38,582 nt of DNA from Betaproteobacteria bacterium UBA2293. GTDB lineage: Bacteria; Pseudomonadota; Gammaproteobacteria; Burkholderiales; Rhodocyclaceae. The DNA is taken from assembly GCA_002345845.1 (NCBI GenBank), contig DDWF01000234.1:1-38582 (forward strand), given 5' to 3'. Positions 7,672 to 15,543 of the stretch are shown one piece after another. The notes beneath the pieces are model-generated. The model was not told where the DNA came from. It did not search any database and saw nothing but the letters and a program-made list of their open reading frames with translations. Both the position numbers and the translations under genes were made by a program. Every line of letters starts with the position of its first letter. Within the stretch, counting starts at the first letter, position 1.

Positions 7672-9003
7672 ATGGAACAGCAAATGAGGACGGAGCAAAG
7701 GGAGTGCGACGTCCTGGTCATCGGTGGCGGACCGGCGGGAACGACGGTGGCGCCGCTGCTGGCCGAGAAGGGTTATCGCGTGGTGCTGCTGGAAAAGGCG
7801 CACCACCCGCGTTTTCATATCGGCGAATCGCTGCTGCCGGCCAATCTGCCGCTGTTCGAGCGGCTGGGCGTGGCCGACGAGGTGCGGGCGATCGGCATGG
7901 AAAAATGGGGTGCCGAGTTCGTCTCGCCAGAGCATGACATGGCTCAGGTTTTCCACTTCGCCGGAGCCTGGAGCAAGGACATGCCCTACGCCTATCAGGT
8001 GCGGCGTGCCGAGTTCGACACCATCCTGATCCGCAATGCGGCGGCCAAGGGTGTCGAAGTGCATGAAGGCTGCAAGGCCAAGGCAGTTGATTTCCAGGCC
8101 GACCAAACGGCCCTGATCCGCGCCGAGCACGACGACGGCCGCCAGGTCGAGTACAAGGCCCGCTTCGTCGTCGATGCCTCGGGCCGCGACACCTTCCTGG
8201 CCAGCCGCTTTCAGATCAAGCACCGCAATCCCAAGCACAACAGCTCGGCGGTCTATGGTCATTTTTCCGGCGCCCGCCGCCATGAAGGGCAGGACGAAGG
8301 CAACATCACCATCCTCTGGTTCGATCATGGCTGGTTCTGGTTCATTCCGATGGTGAACGATGTCACCAGCGTCGGTATGGTGACCTGGCCTTACTACATG
8401 AAGACCAAGGGCGAGCGCAGCCTGCAGCAGTTCCTGATGGATGGCATTGCCCGCTGCCCGATGCTGGCCGAGCGGTTGAAGATGGCGACCCTGGTCAACG
8501 AGGTCGAGGCCACCGGCAACTTCTCCTACGTCTCTGAACGCAATCACGGCGCCAACTACCTGCTGCTCGGCGATGCCTATGCCTTCATCGATCCGGTGTT
8601 TTCCTCCGGCGTGTTGTTCGCCATGAACAGCGGCGTCATCGGTGCCGAGGCCATCGACCGCTGTCTGCGCAATCCGGCGCAGGCGCCGGCGGCGCTGAAG
8701 CGCTTCGACCAGCTGATGAAGCATGGGCCGAAGGAATTCTCCTGGTTCATCTATCGCATGACCAATCCGATCATGCGTGACTTCTTCATGTACCCGAAGA
8801 ACATTTTCCGGGTCGAGGAAGCCCTCCTCTCGGTGCTCGCCGGCGATATCTTCGGCAAAACACCGATCTGGCGCTCGATCTGGATGTTCAAGCTGCTCTA
8901 CTACATCGCCAACATCATCCAGCCGAAACGCGCCTTCATGGGCTGGAAGCAACGGCGTTTCAACATTCGCCGGGTGGACGATCCGGCGATGAATGGCGTC
9001 TAG
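7672..9003 (+). CDS. FAD-dependent halogenase-like oxidoreductase
   Basis: This 443-residue protein has the FAD-binding motif GGGPAG at residues 18-23, the HIGESLLP segment at 49-56, YQVRRAEFD at 108-116 and a second flavin motif GDAYAFIDP at 300-308. The WFWFIP at 221-226 fits the WxWxIP signature that separates flavin-dependent halogenases from ordinary monooxygenases. Lys78 (in MEKWGAEF) lies about where halogenases carry their catalytic lysine; the alignment was done by eye. A halogenase next to a chorismatase recalls xanthomonadins, which are brominated aryl polyenes. A non-halogenating oxidoreductase of the same superfamily remains possible. Its stop TAG shares one base with the GTG of the next gene (9003). 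Confidence 0.82.
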   Translation: MEQQMRTEQRECDVLVIGGGPAGTTVAPLLAEKGYRVVLLEKAHHPRFHIGESLLPANLPLFERLGVADEVRAIGMEKWGAEFVSPEHDMAQVFHFAGAWSKDMPYAYQVRRAEFDTILIRNAAAKGVEVHEGCKAKAVDFQADQTALIRAEHDDGRQVEYKARFVVDASGRDTFLASRFQIKHRNPKHNSSAVYGHFSGARRHEGQDEGNITILWFDHGWFWFIPMVNDVTSVGMVTWPYYMKTKGERSLQQFLMDGIARCPMLAERLKMATLVNEVEATGNFSYVSERNHGANYLLLGDAYAFIDPVFSSGVLFAMNSGVIGAEAIDRCLRNPAQAPAALKRFDQLMKHGPKEFSWFIYRMTNPIMRDFFMYPKNIFRVEEALLSVLAGDIFGKTPIWRSIWMFKLLYYIANIIQPKRAFMGWKQRRFNIRRVDDPAMNGV

Positions 9004-10025
9004 TGTCCCTGCAGCTGATTACCCAATGCGCGCCGCTCGGGTCCGCGCCGGTTCCACGTGAAACCGGCACGGTGCTCGGTGGCGCCGTGCTCGGTCGCGT
9101 GCTTGGCTTGCCCGCCCCGCGCTGGCCGCAACAGCGCCTGGCCGCCGCCCTGCCCGGCTGCGATGAAGTCTGCCTCGAGGAATTCTGGCTGACCAGCGAG
9201 CCGGTTAGCGAAGGCGAAAGCGATGGCGTCATCTGGCGGCGTAGCGGCGACGTGCTGTATGGCGTCATCGAACTGGATGAAGCGCTGTTCGTCGGTGAGA
9301 GTGGCCGTTCGCCCCTGCAGGCGGCCAGCGAGGAAGCCTACCGTTGCCTGTTCCGTCTGCTGGAAGCGCAGGAACTGCCGCATCTGTGGCGGGTCTGGAA
9401 CTATCTCGCCGACATCAACGGCGAGAGCAACGGCCTGGAACGTTACCGCCAGTTCAACATCGGCCGCCAGGATGCGTTCCTCGAATTCAGTCGCGGCGCT
9501 ACCGGCAACGTGCCGGCGGCCTGTGCCCTCGGCCTGGCCGGCGGACCGCTGTCGATCGCCTTCATGGCCGGTGCCACGCCGGCAGTGCCGGTGGAGAATC
9601 CGCGCCAGGTCAGTGCCTACAACTATCCGGCCGAGTACGGGCCGCGTAGTCCGACCTTTTCGCGGGCGGCCCTGGTCTATCCGCCGGGCCGCGAAATCCT
9701 CTTCGTCTCCGGTACCGCCAGCATCGTCGGTCACCAGACGGTGCATCCGGGCGATGTTGTCGCCCAGTGCCGCGAGTCGCTGGCCAATGTTGCCGCCGTG
9801 GTCGAAGAAGCCAGCCGGTTGGCCCGCAGCGGCGCCTATGCGCTGGGCGAGCTGAGCTACCGGGTTTACGTCCGCGCGGCGGCCAGCCAGCCGGTGGTGG
9901 CGGCGACGCTGGCACCACTGCTCGGAGCGGAAGCCGATATCGTCTATGTCGAGGCGGACATCTGTCGCCACGACCTTTTGCTTGAAATCGAGGCAACTGC
10001 CTCGCATGCGCTGGAGGAGCGCTGA
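9003..10025 (+). CDS. xanB2: Chorismatase, XanB2/FkbO/Hyg5 family (hydroxybenzoate synthase)
   Basis: Chorismatases split chorismate into pyruvate and a benzoate-type product. XanB2 gives 3- and 4-hydroxybenzoate for xanthomonadin and ubiquinone; FkbO and Hyg5 give other products. Recognition rests on the 340-residue length and the family blocks VENPRQVSAYNYP (197-209), GPRSPTFSRA (213-222) and FVSGTASIVGHQ (234-245). Translation starts at GTG 9003, overlapping the halogenase stop by one base. The following mipA-like gene overlaps by one base (TGATG), so the three genes are translationally linked. In this setting it would supply the aromatic starter of the aryl polyene. A parS-like sequence lies inside its early coding region, encoding residues 17-21. 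Which benzoate it makes cannot be told. Confidence 0.88.
   Translation: MSLQLITQCAPLGSAPVPRETGTVLGGAVLGRVLGLPAPRWPQQRLAAALPGCDEVCLEEFWLTSEPVSEGESDGVIWRRSGDVLYGVIELDEALFVGESGRSPLQAASEEAYRCLFRLLEAQELPHLWRVWNYLADINGESNGLERYRQFNIGRQDAFLEFSRGATGNVPAACALGLAGGPLSIAFMAGATPAVPVENPRQVSAYNYPAEYGPRSPTFSRAALVYPPGREILFVSGTASIVGHQTVHPGDVVAQCRESLANVAAVVEEASRLARSGAYALGELSYRVYVRAAASQPVVAATLAPLLGAEADIVYVEADICRHDLLLEIEATASHALEER
9051..9064. other. parS-like centromere site 1, GTTCCACGTGAAAC
   Basis: This 14-mer matches the ParB-binding core GTTYCACGTGRAAC. It is palindromic except for one position pair. It lies inside the chorismatase coding sequence, spelling Val-Pro-Arg-Glu-Thr. Two more near-identical sites occur in the window. 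Confidence 0.85.
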
Positions 10026-10858
10026 TGGCCATCTCCAAGAATCTGACCATAGCCGTGCTCGTCGCCGGCCTGGCGCTGTCCGCCACGGCCGAGGACAGGC
10101 CGCTCTGGGAAATCGGCGTCGGCGCCGCGGCGCTGAGCTTTCCCGCCTACCGCGGTTCCGACCAGACCAACAATTTCCTGATGCCGGTACCGCATTTCAC
10201 CTACAACGGCGATTTCTTCAAGGCCGACCGCCATGGCATTCGCGGCAGCCTGTTCGATTCCGACCGCGTCGACCTGACGGTCAGCCTGGCCCTATCGCCG
10301 CCGGCACCGAGCGACGACATCCGGATTCGCGCCGGCATGCCGGATCTCGAGGCGACCTTCGAGGTCGGCCCGCAACTGGACCTGACCTTCTGGCGTTCGG
10401 AAAACCGTGCCCGCTTCGTCAAGCTGCTGCTGCCGCTGCGCGCTGCCGTCACCCTGGAGAGCTCGCCGCAGAGCATCGGCTGGGTCTTCCACCCGAAGCT
10501 GAACATGGACATCACCGACCTGCCCGGCCTGCCCGGCTGGAATCTCGGCATGCTGGCCGGGCCGTTGTGGGGCGACAAGCGTCAGCATGCCTACTATTAC
10601 GGCGTTGCCCCGCGTCATGCAACGGGCTGGCGGCCGGCCTACGAGGCCGAATCCGGCTATGCCGGCATGCAGTACCTGGTGGCGCTGTCGAAACGCTTCC
10701 CGAAATACTGGGTCGGCAGCTTCGTCCGCTACGACAACCTGTCCGGGGCCACCTTCGAAAACAGTCCGCTGGTCCGCCAGAAGGATTACTTCGCGGCCGG
10801 CATCGCCATTACCTGGGTGCTTGGGGAATCGTCCACCCGTGTGCAGGTGAATGACTGA
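10025..10858 (+). CDS. MipA/OmpV-family outer-membrane protein
   Basis: The 277-residue protein starts with a signal peptide (cleavage likely after LALSATA). It continues with GVGAAALSFPAYRGSDQTNNFLMPVPHFTY, the typical opening of MipA/OmpV beta-barrels, and has alternating hydrophobic strands to a C-terminal AAGIAITWVLGESS region. MipA proteins sit in the outer membrane; E. coli MipA scaffolds murein hydrolases and synthases, but many relatives have unknown roles. Its ATG overlaps the chorismatase stop (TGATG at 10023-10027) and its end overlaps the acyltransferase gene by 8 bp, so it is embedded in the pigment-type operon. A role in placing the pigment or its lipid carrier in the outer membrane is an inference. 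Confidence 0.87.
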   Translation: MAISKNLTIAVLVAGLALSATAEDRPLWEIGVGAAALSFPAYRGSDQTNNFLMPVPHFTYNGDFFKADRHGIRGSLFDSDRVDLTVSLALSPPAPSDDIRIRAGMPDLEATFEVGPQLDLTFWRSENRARFVKLLLPLRAAVTLESSPQSIGWVFHPKLNMDITDLPGLPGWNLGMLAGPLWGDKRQHAYYYGVAPRHATGWRPAYEAESGYAGMQYLVALSKRFPKYWVGSFVRYDNLSGATFENSPLVRQKDYFAAGIAITWVLGESSTRVQVND

Positions 10859-11615
10859 TCGCCGCTTCCTCGGCAATCCGTTGTGGAAGGCCTACGAAGT
10901 GTTCGTCATGGCCTTTGGACTCGGCATGCTGGCCCTGCTCTGTATCGCCTGGTTGCCCTGCGCGCTGATTCTCAAGCCGTTGCTGCCGGCGGCCCGCGGC
11001 CAGCGCCTCGGACGCTGGATGATCATGGGCGGCTTCCGTGTCTACCTGCGCCTGCTCGAGATATTCGGCGCTTTCCATTTCGATCTCGACGAACTCGACA
11101 GCCTGCGCGGCGCCGGGCCGCTGGTCATTGCCGCCAATCACCCGTCGCTGCTCGATGCGGTGATGATCGTCTCGCGCCTGCCGAACGCCGTCTGCGTCAT
11201 GAAGTCGGCGCTGATGGACAACATCCTGTTCGGTGCTGGCGCCCGCCTGGCCGGCTACATCCCCAACAACGCGCCGCTGGCGGTGATCCTCGGCGCGCGT
11301 GAGGAATTGCGCGCCGGGGCGCATCTGCTGATCTTCCCGGAAGGCACACGCACGGTGAATTTTCCGGTCGATCCGTGCACGCCGAGTACCGGGCTGATCG
11401 CCAGCCGCAGTGGGGCGCCGGTGCAGACACTGCTGATCGAATTCACGACGCCCTACCTGGGCAAGGCTTGGCCGCTGTTCCGCCCGCCGCAACTGCCGCT
11501 GCATTGCCGGGTCCGTCTCGGTCAACGCTTCGCCCCACCGACCGACGTCGCCGTCTTCACTACCGAACTCGATGCCTATTTCCGCCTGCAGCTGGCATCG
11601 CCTGCCGCTGCTTGA
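10851..11615 (+). CDS. PlsC-like lysophospholipid acyltransferase
   Basis: The 254-residue protein has an N-terminal membrane anchor (about residues 14-45) and the LPLAT motifs NHPSLLD (His97 and Asp102 of HX4D) and FPEGTRT (162-168). Members transfer acyl groups from acyl-ACP or acyl-CoA to a glycerol-phosphate or similar acceptor at the inner membrane. Aryl polyenes are found esterified to lipid in the outer membrane, and APE clusters carry acyltransferases. This enzyme may attach the polyene acyl chain or build its carrier lipid. It overlaps the mipA-like gene by 8 bp and is 3 bp from the glycosyltransferase gene. General membrane phospholipid synthesis is less likely given the position. 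Confidence 0.9.
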   Translation: MTDRRFLGNPLWKAYEVFVMAFGLGMLALLCIAWLPCALILKPLLPAARGQRLGRWMIMGGFRVYLRLLEIFGAFHFDLDELDSLRGAGPLVIAANHPSLLDAVMIVSRLPNAVCVMKSALMDNILFGAGARLAGYIPNNAPLAVILGAREELRAGAHLLIFPEGTRTVNFPVDPCTPSTGLIASRSGAPVQTLLIEFTTPYLGKAWPLFRPPQLPLHCRVRLGQRFAPPTDVAVFTTELDAYFRLQLASPAAA

Positions 11616-11618
11616 GCC

Positions 11619-12377
11619 ATGCCGACCCCCTCGCCCACCCATCTCGTCCTGATTCCCAGCTACAACCCCGGTGCCAAGGTGCTGGCTACCGTGCGCGCGG
11701 CGCTCGCCCAGTGGGCGCCGGTGTGGGTGGTCGTCGATGGCAGCACCGATGGCAGCGCTGAAAGCTTGCAGGCGTTGGCCGGGGACGTCGAGCATCTGAC
11801 CGTCATCGTGCTGCCGGAAAACCGCGGCAAGGGCGCAGCGGTTCTCGCCGGCCTGGATCGCGCTGCCGCTGCCGGCTATACGCATGTGCTGACCATGGAC
11901 TCGGACGGCCAGCATCCGGCCGATTTGATCCCCGCCTTCATGGCCGCGTCACAGGCGGCACCGGCGGCGATGGTGCTCGGCAAGCCGGTCTTCGCCGCCG
12001 ACGCCCCGGCCCTGCGCGTCAACGGGCGCAAGGTGTCGAATGGTTGGGCCAATCTGGAAACGTTATGGATGGGCATCGGCGATTCGTTGTACGGTTTCCG
12101 CGTCTATCCGGTGGCGCCGCTGCGCCGCATCATGCAGGGCAACCGCTTCATGCGCCGCTTCGATTTCGATCCCGAAGCCGTCGTCCGCCTGTGCTGGGCC
12201 GGCATCCGGCCGCTCAACATCGACGCACCGGTGCGCTACTTCCGCGCCGACGAGGGCGGCGTCTCGCATTTCAATTACCTGCGCGACAACACGCTGCTGA
12301 CCTGGATGCACACCCGGCTGTTCCTCGGCTTCCTGCTGCGCTTGCCGCTCCTGCTCTGGCGCCGACTGACGACATGA
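11619..12377 (+). CDS. Family 2 glycosyltransferase
   Basis: The 252-residue GT-A protein has LVLIPSYNPG at the N-terminus, VVDGSTDGS, ENRGKGAAVLAGL and the metal-binding TMDSDGQHP (D-x-D). The C-terminus is hydrophobic and basic (LFLGFLLRLPLLLWRR), suggesting membrane association. The sequence resembles dolichol-phosphate-mannose-synthase-like GT2 enzymes. In enterobacterial APE clusters one gene (apeJ) is thought to encode a fused glycosyltransferase-acyltransferase; here the glycosyltransferase stands alone, and an LpxL-like acyltransferase is found in the other arm. The sugar donor and acceptor are unknown. The TGA overlaps the next ATG (ATGA, 12374-12377). Confidence 0.9.
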   Translation: MPTPSPTHLVLIPSYNPGAKVLATVRAALAQWAPVWVVVDGSTDGSAESLQALAGDVEHLTVIVLPENRGKGAAVLAGLDRAAAAGYTHVLTMDSDGQHPADLIPAFMAASQAAPAAMVLGKPVFAADAPALRVNGRKVSNGWANLETLWMGIGDSLYGFRVYPVAPLRRIMQGNRFMRRFDFDPEAVVRLCWAGIRPLNIDAPVRYFRADEGGVSHFNYLRDNTLLTWMHTRLFLGFLLRLPLLLWRRLTT

Positions 12378-13573
12378 ACACCACCGAAATCTTCCTGATC
12401 GCGATGACGATCATCTTCACCGTGCCCTGGCTGATCTGGCGCTTCGGCAGGACCGACTATTACGCACCGCTGGTCGTCGTCCAGATCCTGACCGGCATCC
12501 TGCTCGGCCCGGGCATCCTCGGCGCCGCCTTCCCCGATTACTACACCTTCGTCTTCAATCCGGCGGTAATCCAGTCGCTGAACGGCATCGCCTGGTGGGC
12601 AGTGATGTTGTTCGTGATGATCGCCGGCGTCGAACTGGACTTGCGCAAGGCCTGGGCGCATCGCCGCGAGAGCGGTATCACCGCCGGTCTGGCGCTCGGC
12701 ATGCCGCTGCTGTTTGGGTGTATCGCTGCCGTCGTGCTGCTCGCCTTCGACGGCTGGGTCGGGCCGCAGGCGATGACCTGGCAATTCGTGCTCGGCGTCG
12801 GCATGGCCTGCGCCGTCACCGCCCTGCCGATCCTGATCCTGTTCATGGAGAAGCTGGAGATTCTGCGCCAGCCGATCGGCCAGCGCATCCTGCGCTATGC
12901 CAGCCTCGACGACATCGCCATCTGGGGTGTGCTGGCGCTGATCCTGATGGACTGGCAGCGGGTCGGCAAGCAGTTGTTCTTTCTGGTGGCCTTCGTTTTC
13001 ATCGCCTGGGGTTTTCGCCGCCTGATGCAGGCACTGGCCGAGCGCGACCGCTGGTACGTGGCGCTGATCTGGCTGGCCGTTTGCGCTTTCGGCGCCGACT
13101 GGGCCGGGCTGCATTTCATGGTCGGCGCTTTCCTGGCTGGTGCCACCATCGATGCCGAGTGGTTCGACCAGGAAAAAATGGACCAGCTACGCCATCACGT
13201 GCTGCTCGCCTTCATGCCGGTGTTCTTCCTCAGTACCGGCCTGCGCACCAACTGGGCCGTCGGCGGCGAGGCGGTGTTCATCGCCGCGGCGCTGCTGCTG
13301 GTCGCAGCGGTCGCCGGCAAGCTGCTCGGCGTCGGCCTGGCCGGTCGCCTACTAAAGTGGACGCCGGGCGAAGCCAGCATCATCGGCTGGCTGCTGCAGA
13401 CCAAGGCGTTGATCATGATCATCTTTGCCAACATCCTGCTCGACCGCCAGATCATCACCAATGAGGCGTTCACTGCCCTGTTGCTGATGGCCGTGGCCAG
13501 CACCATGCTCACCGTGCCGATGGTGGCGCCGAAGCTGGCGCGGCTGAAGGAACTGATCTTCCGCTCGGCGTGA
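12374..13573 (+). CDS. Cation/proton antiporter, CPA2 (Kef-like) family
   Basis: The product is 399 residues with about 11-12 hydrophobic segments. The start is the ATG at 12374 that overlaps the glycosyltransferase stop; the longer open frame upstream is not coding. Family features include the QILTGILLGPGILG segment, the acidic AGVELDLRKAW motif and YASLDDIAIWGVLALIL, where the Asp pair is the likely ion site. No C-terminal TrkA-N domain is present, so it is a transporter-only form. It is the last gene of the + strand run. Its link with pigment production is unexplained; it may balance ions or protons at the membrane or be an unrelated passenger. It converges on the J-like gene with a 31-bp gap. 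Confidence 0.88.
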   Translation: MNTTEIFLIAMTIIFTVPWLIWRFGRTDYYAPLVVVQILTGILLGPGILGAAFPDYYTFVFNPAVIQSLNGIAWWAVMLFVMIAGVELDLRKAWAHRRESGITAGLALGMPLLFGCIAAVVLLAFDGWVGPQAMTWQFVLGVGMACAVTALPILILFMEKLEILRQPIGQRILRYASLDDIAIWGVLALILMDWQRVGKQLFFLVAFVFIAWGFRRLMQALAERDRWYVALIWLAVCAFGADWAGLHFMVGAFLAGATIDAEWFDQEKMDQLRHHVLLAFMPVFFLSTGLRTNWAVGGEAVFIAAALLLVAAVAGKLLGVGLAGRLLKWTPGEASIIGWLLQTKALIMIIFANILLDRQIITNEAFTALLLMAVASTMLTVPMVAPKLARLKELIFRSA

Positions 13574-13604
13574 GCTTGCCTGAGCTTTTCTTGGCCTGCC
13601 CGCG

Positions 13605-14321
13605 CTAGTAGTTGCGCCGTCGCTCCAGTTCGACTTGGCGAAGATAGGCCTTTTCGCGGGCCAATTGCCGTTCAGCGTCCTGGATTCGTTGGCGTTCCGC
13701 CTGCTCCTGTCGCTGACTTTCCCGCTGCGCTTCGCGTTCCTTCTTGCGTTGATTCTCGGCTTCTGCCCGTTCGAGATTTCGTGAAACCTGATTGGCGTAA
13801 GCCATGTCGCGTTCGCGTCTGGCCTGTTCGGCAGCTTCGTCCCGGCGTCTCTGGCTTTCGGCTCGTTCTGCAGCCATCCTGGCTTCGTTCTCCTGTCGTG
13901 CCAGTTGCAGCTTTTGCTCGGCCTCCCTGGCCGCGGAAAGAGCGCGTTCATGCTCCAGGCGGACACGCTCCGTTTCGAGACGGGTGCGTTCGACATCGGC
14001 CCGATAGCCCGCGAAGACCAGGCCAGCGATGACGAGTGCCAGCAGGACGAAAATAGGTTTGCGAATGGACTGGGCTGCGACTTCCTGCATCTCAAGCGGA
14101 ATTTCCTTCGCAGCCAGTCTTGCATCGTAGCGTCGGCGTCTCTCTGCGTCGGAGAGCGTGCTGAATGCGTCGCGCAGGGCTACGAGATAGTTGGTCGCAT
14201 CTTCGTTGCCATTTGCCGCAAGTTCGACATGCTTGGCGTAAAGGCGTTTGTAGGATGCCTGAATGGCTTCAGGGCTGGCGGACTGATTGACTTCCAGCAG
14301 GTCGTAGAGCGTATTGGCCAT
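13605..14321 (-). CDS. J-domain-like membrane coiled-coil protein without the HPD motif
   Basis: The 238-residue protein has an N-terminal J-like region (about residues 4-67: LYDLLEVNQSASPEAIQASY and AFSTLSDAERRRRYD). It then has one membrane segment (about 88-106) and a C-terminal half of almost continuous Glu/Arg/Gln/Ala-rich coiled coil. Canonical J proteins need His-Pro-Asp between helices II and III to stimulate DnaK; here the corresponding residues appear to be His31-Val32-Glu33. ATPase stimulation is therefore doubtful. The start (ATG 14321) is set by the J-domain N-terminus. It lies 56 bp downstream of the ketoreductase gene and may be the last gene of that operon, or independent. The real function is unknown. 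Confidence 0.78.
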   Translation of the reverse strand: MANTLYDLLEVNQSASPEAIQASYKRLYAKHVELAANGNEDATNYLVALRDAFSTLSDAERRRRYDARLAAKEIPLEMQEVAAQSIRKPIFVLLALVIAGLVFAGYRADVERTRLETERVRLEHERALSAAREAEQKLQLARQENEARMAAERAESQRRRDEAAEQARRERDMAYANQVSRNLERAEAENQRKKEREAQRESQRQEQAERQRIQDAERQLAREKAYLRQVELERRRNY

Positions 14322-14377
14322 CGGGCGGGAGATTTGATCGCGAAAAGTTAGGCAGGCAGATTGGTTTGCCCGATGAC

Positions 14378-15097
14378 TCAGATCAGCGCGCCGTTGATCG
14401 AGATGATCTGCCCGGAAATATAGGCGGCCTTGTCGGAAGCGAGGAAGGCGACCAGGTCGGCGACTTCCTCCGGCCGGCCGGCACGTTGCATCGGCACGAT
14501 TTTCTTGATCGTCTCGGCATCGAAGGCGCCGTCGCTCATCTCGGTGGCAATGACGCCGGGGGCCACGGCATTGACCGTGATGCCGCGGCTGGCCACTTCC
14601 AGCGCCAGCGACTTGGTGGCGGCATGGAGGGCGCCTTTGGCCGCCGAGTAATTGACCTGGCCGCGGTTGCCGGCAATGGCGGCGACCGAGGAAATGTTGA
14701 TGATGCGGCCCCAGCGGGTGCGGATCATCGGCAGGCTGAGCGGCTGGGTGACATTGAAGAAACCGTGCAGCGAGACGTCGATCACCGAATGCCACTGCTC
14801 GGCACTCATGCCGGGGAAGACAGCGTCGGCGTGGATGCCGGCGTTGTTGACGACGATCTGGATCGGCCCGGTTTCCAGCAGCGCCTCCAGGGCGGCAGCG
14901 GTCGCCGCCCGTTCGGTGACATCGAAGACCACGGCTTCGGCGCTGCCGCCGGCAGCGACGATCTCGCCGACGATGGCTGCCGCCTTGTCGTGGCTGCGAT
15001 TGGCATGGACGATGACGTGATGGCCATCGGCGGCGAGGCGCCGACAGATGGCGGCACCGATGCCGCCGCTGCCGCCGGTGACGAGGGCGCGTTTCAT
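14378..15097 (-). CDS. apeQ: 3-oxoacyl-ACP reductase of the aryl-polyene system (FabG-like, ApeQ type)
   Basis: This 239-residue short-chain dehydrogenase has the NADPH-binding TGGSGGIG near the N-terminus, NNAG, the catalytic Ser-Tyr-Lys set in NISSVAAIAGNRGQVNYSAAKGAL, and the C-terminal YISGQIISINGALI typical of FabG. In APE synthesis the ketoreductase reduces each beta-ketoacyl-ACP so that the dehydratases can form the conjugated double bond. The ATG overlaps the stop of the dehydratase gene by 4 bp (15094-15097). A general fatty-acid FabG is possible by sequence alone, but the tight overlap with APE genes favours a pathway-specific enzyme. Confidence 0.9.
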   Translation of the reverse strand: MKRALVTGGSGGIGAAICRRLAADGHHVIVHANRSHDKAAAIVGEIVAAGGSAEAVVFDVTERAATAAALEALLETGPIQIVVNNAGIHADAVFPGMSAEQWHSVIDVSLHGFFNVTQPLSLPMIRTRWGRIINISSVAAIAGNRGQVNYSAAKGALHAATKSLALEVASRGITVNAVAPGVIATEMSDGAFDAETIKKIVPMQRAGRPEEVADLVAFLASDKAAYISGQIISINGALI

Positions 15098-15543
15098 GGG
15101 CGGGTTTCCTGCAGGGCGTCGGCATCAAGGACGACGGCGGCGCGGCCGTCGAGCAGCAACTGGCCGGCGTGGCTGAGCGCGAACTGGTAGAGGATATGGT
15201 TGCCCTCGCCAGACAGGCGTTCGGCGTGGATATTCAGCGCCTGCGGCAGATCGTCGAGGCGCTCGACCAGCAGGCGGACGCTGCGCACGCTGGCCAGGTA
15301 GCCCTGGCGCGGTGCCTCAGTCTGGCCGGCGAGCAGGGCGCCATGGACGGCCATCGCCTGCGCCGCATACTCGATACCGTTGGCGGCGCCCAGGCGGCCT
15401 TCGGCACGCAGCGGATTGGTCGGGTCGCGGTGGCTGATGGCGAGGCAGTCGATGGCGGCCTCCGAGCAGGCGACGACAGTCTCAAGCAGGCACATGGTCC
15501 CGTGATGCGGGATAAGGGCGGCGATTCCGCGGTGGTCTAGCAC
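15094..15543 (-). CDS. apeP: Hotdog-fold 3-hydroxyacyl-ACP dehydratase subunit (ApeP type)
   Basis: The 149-residue protein matches the ApeP-type hotdog dehydratases by IAALIPHHGTMCLLETV near the N-terminus and NGIEYAAQAMAVHGALL in the central helix. In the characterised APE system two small hotdog proteins, ApeI and ApeP, act as a heterodimer that dehydrates the growing hydroxyacyl chain. An ApeI-like partner is found at 24742-25047. It overlaps the chain-length-factor gene by 7 bp upstream and the ketoreductase by 4 bp downstream, consistent with tight co-expression. Confidence 0.86.
   Translation of the reverse strand: MLDHRGIAALIPHHGTMCLLETVVACSEAAIDCLAISHRDPTNPLRAEGRLGAANGIEYAAQAMAVHGALLAGQTEAPRQGYLASVRSVRLLVERLDDLPQALNIHAERLSGEGNHILYQFALSHAGQLLLDGRAAVVLDADALQETRP

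Noticed and set aside
6988..8952. Long open frame on the - strand (654 codons) opposite the lipoprotein and halogenase-like genes
   Set aside because: The + strand frames carry clear motifs (lipobox, FAD site, WxWxIP). The antisense frame is a high-GC shadow with repetitive His/Asp/Gly/Arg composition and no recognisable domain.
12044..12373. Upstream extension of the antiporter frame
   Set aside because: It overlaps the glycosyltransferase fully and is rich in Arg/Pro. The ATG at 12374, overlapping the glycosyltransferase stop, gives the normal transporter N-terminus.
13574..13604. Intrinsic terminator between the convergent antiporter and J-like genes
   Set aside because: The 31-bp gap has no stable hairpin with a T run on either strand.
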